This document shows, piece by piece, positions 23,379-36,800 of a DNA stretch of 64,000 nucleotides; within the stretch, counting starts at the first letter, position 1; each line of letters opens with the position of its first letter. Source of the stretch: Ooceraea biroi (Eukaryota; Arthropoda; Insecta; Hymenoptera; Formicidae); assembly GCF_003672135.1 (NCBI RefSeq), contig NC_039517.1:5022001-5086000 (forward strand), written 5' to 3'. Below the pieces are notes generated by a model that worked only from the letters and a program-made list of their open reading frames with translations, was not told where the DNA came from and did not search any database. A program made the translations under genes and the position numbers.

Positions 23379-26300
23379 GTGAGTGCACTGTCTCTTCCGA
23401 TTTCACGTCTAATGCTTCATCCCTCGGTATCGACATACCGTCGATAATAGAAACGTGAAAGCATCATGTCGCTGTCGTTATTTTTAAATACGATACTTCG
23501 AGGGGAAGCTTACTGCAGAGTACACATACCGGCGTGTGATTGAAAATTACTTTCATTTTAACATTCTTCTCTTTTCCATATACTCAAAGTACAAGCTTCT
23601 CTCAAGAAAAATTTCGTATGTCTTTATTATATTTGTAAATCGCGTGTATGACGCGATTGGAAAATACTTTTAATTATAAGAGATAAGAAAATTGATACAT
23701 CAAATAAATGATATTTTTTGACAGTTAATTATTGGATTGACCGGAGAATCCGTATAAATTTTGCGAAAAATATCCACACCGACTTTCCGGTCAATCCAAT
23801 ACCAGAATTCGCATGCGGGAAATAGCAATAGTATTTAATAATTTTCATTTCGTGCATTTAAGTGGATTGTAATTCTGAATGCATTGATTAATCCGAGAGT
23901 TACTTTCCGTATACAGTAATTAATTGCATCGTCCGTTCATTCGCGTGTTCGCTGCACACCAAGGGAACAATGTTAAATTTTAACGTAACATTCACTTCGG
24001 AGAATAACGTTATTACACAGGTATCCGCAATATATAGAGCGTGCGGTCATAAATGTGATTACTCGCGCGCTTCCGTACACTCGTGTATCAAGCGCGCGTG
24101 AATCACGTGATATCCAATACTCTAATTACATTTCAAATCGAAATACTCCGGTTATGCGTCCGGCGTAAGTGGTCTTATGGTTTGGCGAGCCGCAAAGAGC
24201 CCTCAAAGCGCTCGCGCTCGAATCGTACTTATAGTCGGTCTAAAGCGCGACTCACTCGCGAACCATAATCTCAAAATTATGGTTCATAATTTTTTTGTAC
24301 TTACAATAGTAGCCGATTATTCTTCTCGCGATAATTTTTATTCTCTCGAATAAAAATCGATGTGTGAAATATAGCGTCCATTTCATAAACTGCTTTGAGT
24401 GGCATTCTTGAAACAGTTTTCTTTTTGCCAAAGACTCGGATTGTAACTGAGATTTTTTCTATAATTCATCATAGCGACAAAATTCTTTAGCTTTCTTATA
24501 AATTTCTCAAAAATTTTCCAGAAAGGAATTTTGTCCATCACATTCTTATTAAACCGCGGTTATATCGCGGTTTCATGGTTGTAACGAGATATGAATTACT
24601 AAAGTAATCGTATCTCGTCAATCTGATGTGATTTTGGGATATAATACGCGATCAGCGTGGCGCAAAATTGACACACGAGTTTCGAGAGGCGGTAATTCTC
24701 GTCATGCGCGGAAATTCTTCTTGCAGGGGGTGGTCGCGCGTCACGAGGATTCCATATTCAGAAAGTGGCGCTAATAGCGTTTCTATCCCGCGTCGTTTGC
24801 GCCATTATACAGGGTGGTCCACTTAAATCGATCATCTTAGATATTTCACTTGTTTTTGATGATACGAAAAAATGTCTAAGGAAAAAGTTGCACCGTTCGA
24901 AGGGGCTATCACGATGACAGAACAACAATTTTTTCAAGGCTATTTTTTTCGGAGATTCAAAGGTCAAGATAATTTTTTTAAATGGAACTACATATTTTTG
25001 TTTGCGCAATTTTATAGCCAACATCGAGAGGAGTTCAGCGACCTATGACAACATGACCTTTTAATGATCTTGAACGCGGGAAACAGAAAAATCAAACTTT
25101 ATGCTCTTCAACACAAAAATTTATTTAAGGAGGTGTTCGAAATGATGTCCTCTGACTTCGATACATTTTCTAAGGCTCCATGGACGTTCTACTCATCGAA
25201 GCCACCTTAGATTTTCGACGGTCCAATAGTTCATATTTCTTCTATTTACTTGTCCATGGTTAGTGAACATTGATTCATCGGTAAACACTCTCATGTTCTG
25301 GAATTCAATGGAATGTAAGATTGAAATAATTCCATACATGTATTGTGTGCGTGTGTGTATGTGTATGTAAATATTTATGATCGTGAAATGCTTTCGCAGT
25401 TCAGTTCATTTCCTGAGCTTCTCGATATCAGAGTTTAAATATGACTGATTATACGAAAGAGGAAAGAATAGAAATGCTTCTTATTTACGGTGAAAGCGGA
25501 AGAAGCTCTACAGAGGCGCAGAGAATGTACGGCCAAAGATACTCTGAAAAGCGTTTACCGTCTCGCGCTGCTTTTGACCGTCTTATTAAAACATTTCGTG
25601 AAACTGGAAGTGTTTGTTCACGTAAGAAAATGCGACCTCGTTTGCAAACTAATGAACTAGCAGAAGTTACTGTTTTGGCTGCAGTGGCAAATAATCCACA
25701 TATCAGTTCTCAACAAATACAAAGAAATACTGGTATTTCCAAGTCAAGTGTTTTACGCATTCTTAAACGCCACTCATTTCATCCATATCACATTGCATTG
25801 CATCAAGAACTTCATGGAAATGATTTTATTAATCGAATAGAATTTTGTCAATTGGCGCTACAACAGTTGGAGGTCAATGAATTCTTCTTCAACAGAATAT
25901 TGTTTACCGATGAATCAACTTTCACTAACCATGGACAAGTAAATAGAAGAAATATGCACTATTGGTCCGTTGAAAATCCAAGGTGGCTTCGACAAGTAGA
26001 ACGTCAACGTCCATGGAGTCTTAATGTATGGTGTGGTGTTTTACACAATCGAATCATTGGCCCTTTCTTTATTGATGGTACATTAAATGGTTAAAAATAT
26101 GCTGATTTTTTGTCCCAACAATTACCAAACTTATTGGAAGAGGTGCCGTTAGAAACTCGTTTACAAATGTGGTATCAGCATGATGGTTGTCCGGCTCATA
26201 ACGCACGTGTTGCACGTACAGTTTTACACGAAATGTTTCCGGAACGCTGGATAGGAAGAGGAGGACATATCAGTTGGCCAGCACGTTCTCCTGATTTGAA

Positions 26301-29300
26301 TCCTTTAGACTTTTTTGTGGGGAATGTTAAAGAACACTGTTTACAACGATGTACCAACTACACAAGAGAGCATAAAGAGAGCGCATTTTGAATGCATGTG
26401 CTAGTATAAATTCAGAAATGATAGAAAGGGTAAGAATATCATTTGTGCATCGTATTAGAAAATGTATTGAAGTCGGAGGACATCATTTCGAACACCTCCT
26501 TAAATAAATTTTTGTGTTGAAGAGCATAAAGTTTGATTTTTCTGTTTCCCGCGTTCAAGATCATTAAAAGGTCATGTTGTCATAGGTCGCTGAACTCCTC
26601 TCGATGTTGGCTATAAAATTGCGCAAACAAAAATATGTAGTTCCATTTAAAAAAATTATCTTGACCTTTGAATCTCCGAAAAAAATAGCCTTGAAAAAAT
26701 TGTTGTTCTGTCATCGTGATAGCCCCTTCGAACGGTGCAACTTTTTCCTTAGACATTTTTTCGTATCATCAAAAACAAGTGAAATATCTAAGATGATCGA
26801 TTTAAGTGGACCACCCTGTATATATCATAATCGCCCGCGGTCGCGCGCATATCCGAACACGTACATACGCATGCATATCTGAATAGAATCTCGACGCGTT
26901 TTCGCGAGTAACGAGCGAGGAGTATGTGTGACGGAGCGCGTAGCGGGTTGTCGCGTTATTATCCCGGAGGTAGCGATGCATAGCGACGCGTTTTACCGAA
27001 ATCGATAGCCAACTGGCGGACCTATTGAAAATTGCGCCATTAAATCAATATGTGTCCATACACCGACCCCGCTCGCGTTTCTGCTCGCATCCCCTCGGCC
27101 CTCCCTCGCACGGGGTTGCTCCACGTGGAAGGCGGAGGCGGAGGAGATCCTCCGCGGCCGCGGTAGTCCGAAGAAAGCGATACGACACGATTAATTAATT
27201 TGCAGTGACGTGTGAGACTGAGACCGGCGGCCTCGGCGCGCTGATCCACCTTCTTGGCGGGGGTGACACGAGGGCGGTGATAGCCACGCTCGACGCTTCG
27301 ATTTGCGAGGTAGCCGCTAAGCTCGCGCATCTTGGGAATAAACCCCTGCTCACTTGGACCTGCCCGTTGGTGAGTGTTGTCACGTTCGCTTGTAGTTCAC
27401 CCGGTTACCCGAGTCGTTGAACGGCACCAATTGCCAATTAAGATACGGTTCCCGGGGTGGCTTGAGAAACGAGAGTTTATGTGGATGTAACACGTGAAAT
27501 AAAACTGTCCTGCTAGAATTGTTTTGTGTTGTGCAAAAAGATGAATCACGATGCTTTTGTGATGAAGAAAATGTGGAAATGTTTGAAAGATTTTACGTTT
27601 TGCGCGGAATAATTGTGTTTCTTATAATGTCGGATTATTGTTGATTTGTATCAAGAGTTTAACTTAAAAATTCGTTTTAGATACTGTTGTTATTTATGTA
27701 ATTTTATGTGAAACTCTTGTACAATTATAAAATAGATATCTAAATAACAACCGAAACATTTTTTTTAAAGGAAAACAAGAACTATGAACTTTTTTATAAA
27801 TAAAACAAATGTAACATTACCTAACAGAGTTTACATTTTGCCAGAATATTTAAATGTTTTATTAATACCTCGAGCTGTTGATTCTAGTCCGTCCAAAATT
27901 CGGTTTTCGTAAATATTCTGTCAGTATTTACATAATCTAAAATTACTGTATATTTGAAATAATCTCGAACAGAAACTATTTCTGTCCGAGAAATATTAAA
28001 ACAAAATATTAAAAAGAAAAAATTAAAATATAATTTTACAAACAGATCTACAAATATATTTCGAGAATTAATTAAATATGTAGAATATTAAACGCTATAC
28101 TTTTTAAATGTGCGCTAATCACTCTAATTCGTCTTAAAAGCCGATTTTTGTACATTTTCTATCCATTTATATATATTGTTATTTTCTTAATTTATTTGAA
28201 TAACTTTAAATTTAGAGAAATAGACTAACATTTCCTGCCCAAGTGACATTTATTGTGCTGATGGATGTTCTATTTTTTTATTCCAATTAAATCAGCGCAA
28301 ACTGTTTTACATGCAGAATCCGACGCGTGTTTACTTATTGTCACTCGCGTCGTACTTTGTCTGACAAATGACAAAATATTTGCATCGTTGAATAAATGTA
28401 TCTCAATCACACGTGTATGAAATCATTAAAGCTAAAGACTCCCGCCAAGTTCAAACGGAAAGGAATCTTAGAGAGAGAAAGGGAGAAAGAGAGAGAGTTA
28501 TAAATTCCGCGTTTATCGCGACACGTTCGTAACAAGTTGCAAAGTGCGAGCGGTGTTATTAATCGTTGCGTCGCATTCTTTTTCGTCGGGGTCGCGAAAG
28601 TTAAAATAACGAAAATTTGCATGCCCATAAATAATCGTCGCGTGCAGCGACTGGTGGGCCGAAATTCAGCCGAAGCCATAAATCTTTCGCCTCGCTCGCT
28701 GCGCAATTGATTCCAGGGAAAGGGCCAATTTTAACGATCGACCGTCGAACTTACAGGCACGCCATTTCACAACTTCGAACCGGACAAATGTCCATTTCCC
28801 GTTATTCAGTTTCGTAAGTGACGCGAAATTACGGATTGCTTCTCGCTCGACGAGGAAATCGGATTTGCAGTGTTTCCCTACCCTTCCCCCTCTCTCCGAC
28901 TTCCGTCAATCTCAATCGAATGTCTCGAAGCGCAATGTAGACTCTTAGGCATGTAAGAAGTTATAAGAGATACAATTTAAGCAATAAGCGAACCACGATC
29001 AATCGCAATCGAGATTTCGAATCTCGAAATTGAGTCTCAATCTTGATGGTGATTGGTCGATTCGCTCACTGCTAAAGTCTCGCTGTTTATAGTTTTCTCG
29101 TTCGCTGGGTGGCTTATTCGTCACGGATTTTCACGGTCATCCGTGATAAATTTGGTCACGAATTTTGCTCTCGAGGAACGGGACAAATCGCTGTTTCACG
29201 AAAAAGGCTCGACCTTATCTGTTCGTAAATCTCTTGCACGTTCCTCGAGGCAACAGTTATGTCATCGTTTCAGCGAGTCCGACGGATACTTTCGTCGGCT

Positions 29301-32300
29301 ACATACGGACACGCTCCTCGGTACGCTCGGGAGTGGAATTGAATCCCTCGACGCCATTTCTGTCTGTTACATTTAACCTTTAGCGCATCTCCGGAGCATT
29401 CTTTAACAGAAAAAAAGACAAAGCAGGAATAATTTTCGTCTTTATTTCTGTTAACGATAAATCAACTCCGAGGAGGCGGAGGAGCGCGAACTCGGTGGAA
29501 ACATCTTGGCGTAAAGTAGATCGTAGATTTCGTAGATTTTATCCCGGGGAACGCGAGTAAAAATTTCTTCGACGAAGTGTACGCGCGTATCTTGCTCCCC
29601 CTGCAAAGAAAAAGAAATGAAAATAATATGATCTACAGAGATCATATTCCCGCAAGAATTCATTCTACGACGGATGGTATTGATCCCGAGTAGACGTGCC
29701 GTAGACCAAAAATACAACGTCTCGCGTATCGTCTCGTTAAAATTTGAGAGGATCACGAATATATCGATAACTTATATTCCAGAGAGATTTAAAGGAGAGG
29801 GATCTATCATCGATTATTAGGCTCTCCCCGTCATTACCATCAATGGCTGACGCCGTGGCCGAAATATTTCTGCACTTGCAGTGGAAGACTGCGACCATTA
29901 TCGGTACAGGTAAGTTTGGGGCCCATTTTTACTGTAATTGTTAAATAACCATAAATCCTATTATCGGGCAGACGGCATTAATGACGATGAGAGTGCTCTA
30001 TCTAATTAAGTCTTAATCACTGTAATTTTTATTTTATTAATTCGAATCTTTAAATAAACTTTAAATTTAAATATGGATAAATATGATACCTAATAGAAGC
30101 AGTTGTCGACGTATATTTTTATCACAGTATCAGTTTCACAGTATTTACAGTTTTACAATACATTATTCATTCAAGTTTTGGATCCCGATTTAGTATCTGT
30201 TTAGCGGATAATTAATGTTGACCGTTGTTGATGTGATTCATTAGTCAAGCAGTCAATTAACATTAACTATCCGCTGAAAAATCAAAATTTTACAATATAC
30301 GAAATAATAAAAATAAAATCTTCAATAATCGAGATATAAATTTATCACGTTAATTATTCTTAAAAATTAATTTATGAAAAAATTTGATTGTAGAAAGAGA
30401 AAGAAACTGTACATTGCTATGCATTTTAAAGCCTTTTATTCGCTAGTGCAATCGTATTGATCGTCGTGACTTGGGAAATACAACGAGAATGTTCTTTTTG
30501 CTTTCTCGCAAAGGAGTCCTGCACACAAAATCCGATCTAAATATACATTTCTCCGACGGGATATGGACTTTATGACAGTTGATAAAAGTTTACGATCCTT
30601 ATTAATATACGACTTAGAAAGAGAATTATGTAGCGCATTTCGCAACTCTCTGAAATGTGCGAGAGTGGGATGTGCATGCAAAAAAGCTCATTTCAACGCG
30701 TGCTGCGCGGTGGAATTACGCGCGGCTTCTCGCTGCTGACGTCATAACTCGATCCGAAGTCGGATCGGGAACGTTCGGAATTAATTCGCAAAACGCAAAT
30801 GAGAGAAGGGCCGCAAAAGAACCGCGAAAGGGTGAGGACAACGGCACGAGATCATCAGATCAGATTAGGATCTTATATTCTCGCGATCGCGTTACGCGAT
30901 GCGACGATGCGTGATTTTAATTTCACGGAAAGGAAAGGCAGCGAACACATCGGCTAAACTAGAAAAGCCCTAGCTGCATTAACAAATTAATAAATTTAAT
31001 TAACTAATACAGCCTCGCTATGGCTTTAACATAAACGAATGATGCACGTTGTCAAATGCCAAACAATCAGACCAGTTCCTTATAATGGGACCTATAAAGG
31101 TACATCCGAATAGACTCAAATAGACCCATTAGTGTTAATCCGTGATCAGCAAGGCTCGATTAACCTTGCAGATCGCGAGCCGTGGTCCAGCCTGGATCGT
31201 GCTGTGATCAACGCATTCCGGAGGATCGGCGTCGTCCTGCGGTACCACTTGATCCTCCCCCATCGCGCCACCCTCGAGCAGATCCGTAGGATCCTCAGGT
31301 CCGTGCACAGCGTCTCTCGTCGAGGTAAGTGTAATGCATGTTTAATCCCTTCTCGCGGTCAGTTGCATGCCCGTTATCCCGCCCTCGCAAGAAAGGAAGG
31401 CAGAAAGAGAGAGAAAGAAAGGGGAGAAAACGATATTTATTACGCATTCTGGAATAGAATGCGTAATAAATGTAAAATTTTATTTTGAGCTTTAAGTTAA
31501 GAGATAACTCTCCAAAAACAAACTGGCATGTCGGGTTTGGCGTCTTTCTTCTATTCTATATCTATATTAATAAATAATATTACAATATGTTATAATAGAG
31601 AATACGAAGTAATAATTCAAGAAACTGAATTTCTCATTGTCAAGGATTTTATGACTTGAAGATAAGTAACAAATAGGATTTAATACAAACACATTTAATA
31701 GGATTTAATACAAACACATTTAATAGGATTTAATACAAACAAGAAAGAGAAGGTAGGGAGAGAGAAAAAACTCGGCACGCTTCCGCCGGAGCGAATTACC
31801 GAAACTTATCGGATTGAAAATTGAATTAAATGGCACGATACACCGTTCCTCGCCCCGAGGGAATATGCCGCGAAGCGCACCCACGGGTGTTCCTTTTGTT
31901 CCTTTGTCACCTGCAATCCAGTCGCAAGATATCCGCGCTGGTCTCCGCCACTGGTCTCTCTTCTCGGAACGCAATTTTCTAAATATAACGCAGTTTGATG
32001 ATGTCATCCGCTCTCGAACAATTCCAGAGGCGAGAAGTTCGCGACTTGATTGTTTAATCTCGTTTACCCCGGCCTTGAAATTTAATATAGAATCTGCCTC
32101 GTGGAATTGATTGATTGATTTTTCGAGTTTTAAACAACGGCTTCTTTTTGCAAGAAGATAAAAAATTTTTCTCGTGTCACGAGCTGAGGAAGGATATAAA
32201 CTGTCCGGTTTCGGGTTAATGCATTTAAGTACTTTATGGGATTTGGACTAGATTTTTTCGTGCTAATTTATACCGAAGTTGTCAAAACTTGCGGTACAAG

Positions 32301-33804
32301 CTTCTCACCTATTCTAGTGATGAGGGGTGGTTCTATCTGCAGTATGTAATTCTATACCCATTCGGTCCACCGCCTGGCTCAATCATCGTCTGATACCGTC
32401 AGAAATCGGATCAATAATCAATACAACTCTATTGATAACTGCATTTTTTTAATTCAATTTATTATTTAAGGTCGCTTTGAATTTAGGATGGGATAGGTTT
32501 ACATTTAGGGTGAAGAGCTGGACCCTACCGAAAGGTCGAGTCGGGTCCAGACTAACCGGACTCCACAAGGCGCATACCAGCGCGGAGGGGCCTCAGAGAG
32601 GTCCGCCTCTGGTAGTTCTAGGGTTTCTCCAATCACTTTCCCAGACAGACCACAGGAGAAATTTTAGTGGATAAGAATCCTACACTCCTCTCAGCTCCCT
32701 TTCCGGAGGAATGAAGGTTTCCTCCTTAATAAAAAAGTCACTTTAAATTTAACTTCTACATAACACTGAGAGTCGACTTTGATCATCAAAAATATCCATC
32801 ATTAAAATAAAAAATAAATGTAAAATTTTTTTATGAATGGAGAATTAACTTTAAAATCTGACGCTTTTAATAATAAATGAAACATTAATGAGTATGAATC
32901 AAAGCAAATGCAGAACATCATACGTGTGAACTGGTAGAACTATCGCTGCTTACGCGCTCTGAGAACTAAATTCATCATAAATGCAAATCCGTTTACCTTG
33001 TTTATAACTCTTTCATCAGGTCGGGCGAAAATAGGATAGTTACACGGGTAGAATTCCGAGCGAATAAAACTGCATACAACCCCGCGGACTGCTCACGCGT
33101 GACGTAGCTTTACAGAAGCCTGAAGGAAGTTACTAACGTTCTTTTTTTCATCGTGTATGCGCGTAGAGACGTACGGGAGGCTCGCCCAATTATAAATTAG
33201 AAGTTTAACGGCTCGTAAAGTTCAGCCGTCCACAAGTTCTCCAAGTGGGATACGTAAGAAGGAGAAAAAGTACACTTACGCGCCTCTTGAGGATCGTTGC
33301 AGCTCAACGAGTCTTTCTCGCAACTCCGCTGAAACATTCTACTATGTTAAAACCGTCCGCAGAGGTGACGCTTGCATCGCGATCGCGACTTAACGCCTTC
33401 ATGGAAGTGGGCAACTTCGTTAGCGACAATTTACTGCACCCAGCAGCGTACTCGTGGATGCAAATGAGTCGAGTGATGGCGCAGCGACGTGGCCCCTTTC
33501 AGGAGCAACCGCGCGCTCGAAGGCGAACAGTTTATTTCAATATGAGATACGATGTAATCAAAGCCTGCCTTAATTCCAGTCTTATGAATGGATGAGCAGC
33601 AGCTTCGCGTTTCGCTGGAATTAACACGACTACGATCCACCGCGCGTGAGGGCTAGGGGGGAATTATTCAGCGATTACTACGTCAATTACGTTTAAGGGA
33701 TGCGAGCCCCCAAAGTGGCTCTCCGCGAGCCACTTGATTGTTGTTGCATCGAGAATCCGCTATATCATCCCGCTGTGTTTTATAAAGCATTCGAGGGAGA
33801 AAGC

Positions 33805-33841
<37 letters not shown>

Positions 33842-36800
33842 GCTTTAATTAATATTAATTACGCAGTCTCACGCGCTCGGCGCTTTGTCCCACCCTCCGC
33901 CCGATATTTTCAGCGACGATATTTTAATTAGAACCTCCAGCTTTAATGCACCCCTGAAAATGAGATTGTAAGATACCAGAGAACGAGCTTAATCGTCTCT
34001 CGACTGCGGTGGTCACTCCACCGTTCGTTTTAGCCAATATATCATTTTCCCAATTTACTCTCCATTGTCTGGTCGTTTTTTTCTTTTGTCATCTTCTCAC
34101 CCCCTTTCTCTTTTATTCGTGTGCATGTCATCGCGCGGTGAACATCGTGCAACAAAAGAGTATTGTGTATCAGGTATGCCTAAGGAAACAAATACATGCT
34201 TTAACCGTCATTATTTAACGGGTAGAAAAAAGATGAAATATATCTTTATGGGCAGTAATTTCTTCATCTGGTCGAACAAATTTCGGTCTGGAATTTTCGA
34301 TTTTTCGAGTATCACACACTGTCTCTGATAGTCTCTGACTATCTCGTTCTCGGGAATCACTTTGCAGTTTTATTAAATATTCCTTTATCGAGAGAAAGTA
34401 GGATAAATACTAAGTGCATTTCATCATTATATGAGCGGTAAATAGTCGTTATTGTTCGCCGTTATCTGCGTTTAATTTTGCAACGCCGGGATTTCTGAGT
34501 ACGGCAAAGAAAAGCAGAGCAACAAGAGTATATTAGATAAGTCTAAGGGGAAAAATAGGTTTTCATGTACCTGTCGTGTAACGGCAAAAAGGAAAAAGAA
34601 TGATTTGTATTTTTATGGACGGGAATTTCCCGCTGCCGTTCGTCGAACGGAATTTCCAATTTTTCGGGCATCACCAATATTTCGTTCCCGGATCACTTTG
34701 CAGTTTTATTAAATATTCCTCTACTTCCTCGTAAAAGCGGGATAAATGGTAAGCGCGCGTGTTTCATGATTATATCGGTGGTAAATAGTCGTTATTGTTC
34801 GCTATCGGCGTTTAATCCCGCAACGCCAGGCGCGGCAAACAAACTCACCGATAAATTGAGTCCCGTTCGCTAACGATGGTAACTGCCGTAGCATCTACTT
34901 GAATGTAATTCCTGAAATGGCGATGTATTCCAAGCAATGTCATCAGGCAAAATCGAATACCGATGCTCTCGATAGTCCGAAGAATTCGGAGGAACTTCCT
35001 GATAAAAGAACCGAAGCGGACACTATTTACTGCTTACTTTTATTTATTGCTGACTGTTAATTGGACCGTTAATATAAGTCAATGATATTATAAAAAAGGA
35101 GCAAAATTAACTGTTAGCGGTCTGCGTTAATTTCCATGAACAAAGAAACTAAAGTTATTTTAATCTTTTCAGCGTAGTTTATTGTAACAGTGATTACACA
35201 GGCAGTTTATATTATTTAGAGAATTTCTCTCATGGAGATTTTAATGAAACACTGCTTTGTGCAAATTATAATTACGTATAATTTTGAATAATTGAAAAAT
35301 TATCTAAAAAGCTGCCGCGGGATACTCTGTTGAGTCTGGCTCAAAGGATTTTTTAAAATTCTGCTTCTTTTATTGGAGTACTGCTGAATCATGTATTATT
35401 AACGATCCGAATCAACAATCGTAACAGAGACGAATGGAATAAATCATTCAATTTCAATTCGCCGTCATAACGTTTCCCGCCGGCCGGATTTTTTGTCTAC
35501 AGATTCTTATTTATCCTCGAACACATCAAACCCCCCACGTCTCGACGTCTTCTTGCACCCCTTACGCACCCTCAAGCAAGAATACGAGCACGCACGAGTA
35601 CAAATCTAATTCCTTTTTGCCCAGCCACTGTGCTTTGTCTGCCGCTACTCGACGAGATAACGAGCCGTGTCCTGATCGAGCTGGATGTCGCGTGGCAGAC
35701 GTATATTCAGAACTCCGCCATTCTGATGATCCACACGGAGGATATCGACCCCTTTCTGCCGAAGGACGACTCGCCGCCCCTCATTCCGTCGACCCTGGCC
35801 CGTCGACCCTCCACGATCACCACTCAGTCTTCCAATTTTTCTACCTCGAATGTAACACACGCCGGCATAAACGCGACTCTCAAGAGCGAGGGGAGGACCC
35901 ACACGTTGCAGCAAACTCCACCACGCTTTGCTCCGCCAAGGAATCTCAGCAGCATTACGTTGGAAAATCTGCTGGCGATCGCGCCCCTCGATCAAAGGTA
36001 ATTGTTAATAATATGTTAGTAATTGACATTTAATAATTTATTAATAACTTGAAGGCACTCTTCAGGGGTTCTGGTTGCGAACGTGGGAAGTATTTCGCGT
36101 GGAATTTTCGACTCTTCAGAGATTCTCCATGAAAATCAATTTACTGATTAATTGCAATAGTTTACTAGGGAAAATATGAAGATAAGATAAATTTGTTAAT
36201 TTTTGATTTGTGTATGTAAGGGAAAAGGTTTCGCAATGTTTGCAGCTTTGATTTTGAGAGTGAAATCTGTCCTTTATTGTGATATGTATCTCATAAACAA
36301 ACGAGATACAACTGTTCGTGATATGAGGTAAATTTAATAGAATTGTGGAGAATGCTTGATCAGTTTGATCAAGCTTAATTGCCATTCAGATTTCTTTGAT
36401 CATCTATAACAAATTATTTCGTATTGTGAATATATATTCTACAGAAATGTTGCTAAATTGACAGTAACGTGCTAAATTTTACTAAATAATTATTATTATA
36501 AATGTTAACTATTATATTATTAACAATTGCAGTTAAATCATCCAGAAGCTTCGTGTTTGAATACGAATAGCAACGGGTCATGAATAATTTGTAGTCACGT
36601 CGGCAAATTAATTAATGTCCGAAATTGCATAATTAATTATCAGTTTTTCGGAAGATTTAGCTTATATTTCCTTTTCTTATATTACAAGAAAGAGGGAACG
36701 TTATAACTGCTTGCAACAGAAAGATTTATGATGGCAAAATGTCAAGAAAAGTCTTTCAAGGTTTCTGAAGATTTTCCAAAGGATCTCACAAAATACGAGT

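Larger units (their letters stand above)
24808..26820 (+). mobile_element. Decayed Tc1/mariner-superfamily transposon with long inverted ends
   Basis: The ends are TACAGGGTGGTCCACTTAAA and its complement. Arms of about 366 bp (24808-25173 and 26455-26820) flank the transposase frame 25441-26391 and its frameshifted tail. The right arm includes the end of the coding sequence, so the left arm carries an antisense copy of it. The left arm continues into a further antisense transposase fragment (25174-25315). The element sits wholly in intron 1, in the same orientation as the host gene. TA flanks and a DDE transposase support the superfamily call. Confidence 0.9.
23379..27205 (+). other. Intron 1 of the receptor cyclase
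   Basis: A 3.8-kb intron holding the mariner-like element 24808-26820. A 14-bp inverted repeat (23731-23744 with 23787-23800, ATTGGATTGACCGG) lies near its 5' end, with two smaller hairpins at 24261-24284 and 24551-24573. Confidence 0.75.
31325..35624 (+). other. Intron 4 of the receptor cyclase
   Basis: A 4.3-kb intron. It holds a 16-bp hairpin just after the donor (31435-31471), a 25-bp tandem repeat (31674-31740), a GC-richer block with repeat-like texture at about 32300-32700 (possibly a retroelement tail, not identified), a CT microsatellite and a 370-bp diverged tandem duplication. Confidence 0.7.

Noticed and set aside
31132..31171. Upstream part of the open frame containing exon 4
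   Set aside because: The phase of exon 3 and the ACCTTGCAG acceptor fix the exon start at 31172.
32300..32760. Possible tail of a non-LTR retrotransposon in intron 4
   Set aside because: The texture (GC-rich, repeat-like) suggests one, but no reverse transcriptase motif, poly-A tail or target duplication could be shown.
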